From assembly GCF_000188295.1 (NCBI RefSeq), contig NZ_GL831112.1, forward strand, positions 974,009 through 981,199: 7,191 nucleotides of DNA, read 5' to 3'. The notes beneath the pieces are model-generated. The model was not told where the DNA came from, searched no databases, and worked only from the letters and a program-made list of their open reading frames with translations. Below are positions 7,080 to 7,191 of the stretch, piece after piece; the stretch's first letter is position 1; each line of letters starts with the position of its first letter. Both the position numbers and the translations under genes were made by a program. This DNA is from Streptococcus vestibularis ATCC 49124 (GTDB lineage Bacteria; Bacillota; Bacilli; Lactobacillales; Streptococcaceae).

Positions 7080-7108
7080 ATGATACCATAACTAGAACAT
7101 AAATTCAA
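7080..7108 (-). promoter_or_regulatory. Promoter of the TraX-family gene
   Basis: On the minus strand TTGAAT (7103-7108) and TATCAT (7080-7085) are 17 bases apart, with a TG one base before the -10. It lies about 30 bases upstream of the start codon. The rest of the right edge, 7109-7191, is AT-rich and holds nothing else I can name. Confidence 0.65.
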
Positions 7109-7191
7109 AAAAATATATGAAGAATTTTGATATGATTTTTAGCTGTTTATGTCATACAATTTTTTCAAGATAATTTATACTAGATTAAAAT

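Overview
The window is a low-GC Gram-positive chromosome segment, most likely from the Streptococcus salivarius/thermophilus group. The evidence is the streptococcal-style pyrK-pyrDb and pyrF-pyrE genes with PyrR-type RNA attenuators, an LPXTG cell-wall sorting signal, AGGAGG-type ribosome binding sites and consensus housekeeping promoters. The species is inferred from memory of protein families, not from a search. A decayed surface-protein gene would suit dairy-adapted S. thermophilus, but that is only suggestive.

Layout from left to right: (1) 42-950 (+), an AraC-family regulator ending in a bidirectional terminator. (2) 987-1829 (-), a pseudogene that appears chimeric: the 5' end of an amidase-signature enzyme gene, carrying a nonsense codon, joined in frame to the 3' third of an LPXTG-anchored 5'-nucleotidase gene. 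(3) 1910-5298 (-), the pyrimidine block. In transcription order it is promoter, PyrR attenuator, pyrK, pyrDb, then a second promoter and PyrR attenuator, pyrF, pyrE and a strong terminator. (4) 5567-6115 (-), a DJ-1/PfpI-family protein with its own extended -10 promoter. (5) 6248-7048 (-), a TraX-family membrane protein with its own promoter and terminator.

The pyr genes give the last steps of UMP synthesis: dihydroorotate to orotate (PyrDb with PyrK, NAD-linked), orotate to OMP (PyrE) and OMP to UMP (PyrF). Both transcription units start from TTGACA-N17-TATAAT promoters. Each leader has a PyrR-binding loop, a competing antiterminator and an intrinsic terminator, so high UMP/UTP should shut both down. 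pyrR itself and the earlier pathway genes are outside the window.

Everything except the AraC gene is on the minus strand. I see no tRNA, rRNA, CRISPR array, insertion sequence or phage gene. The least ordinary items are the amidase/5'-nucleotidase chimera and the two separate PyrR attenuators a few kilobases apart.
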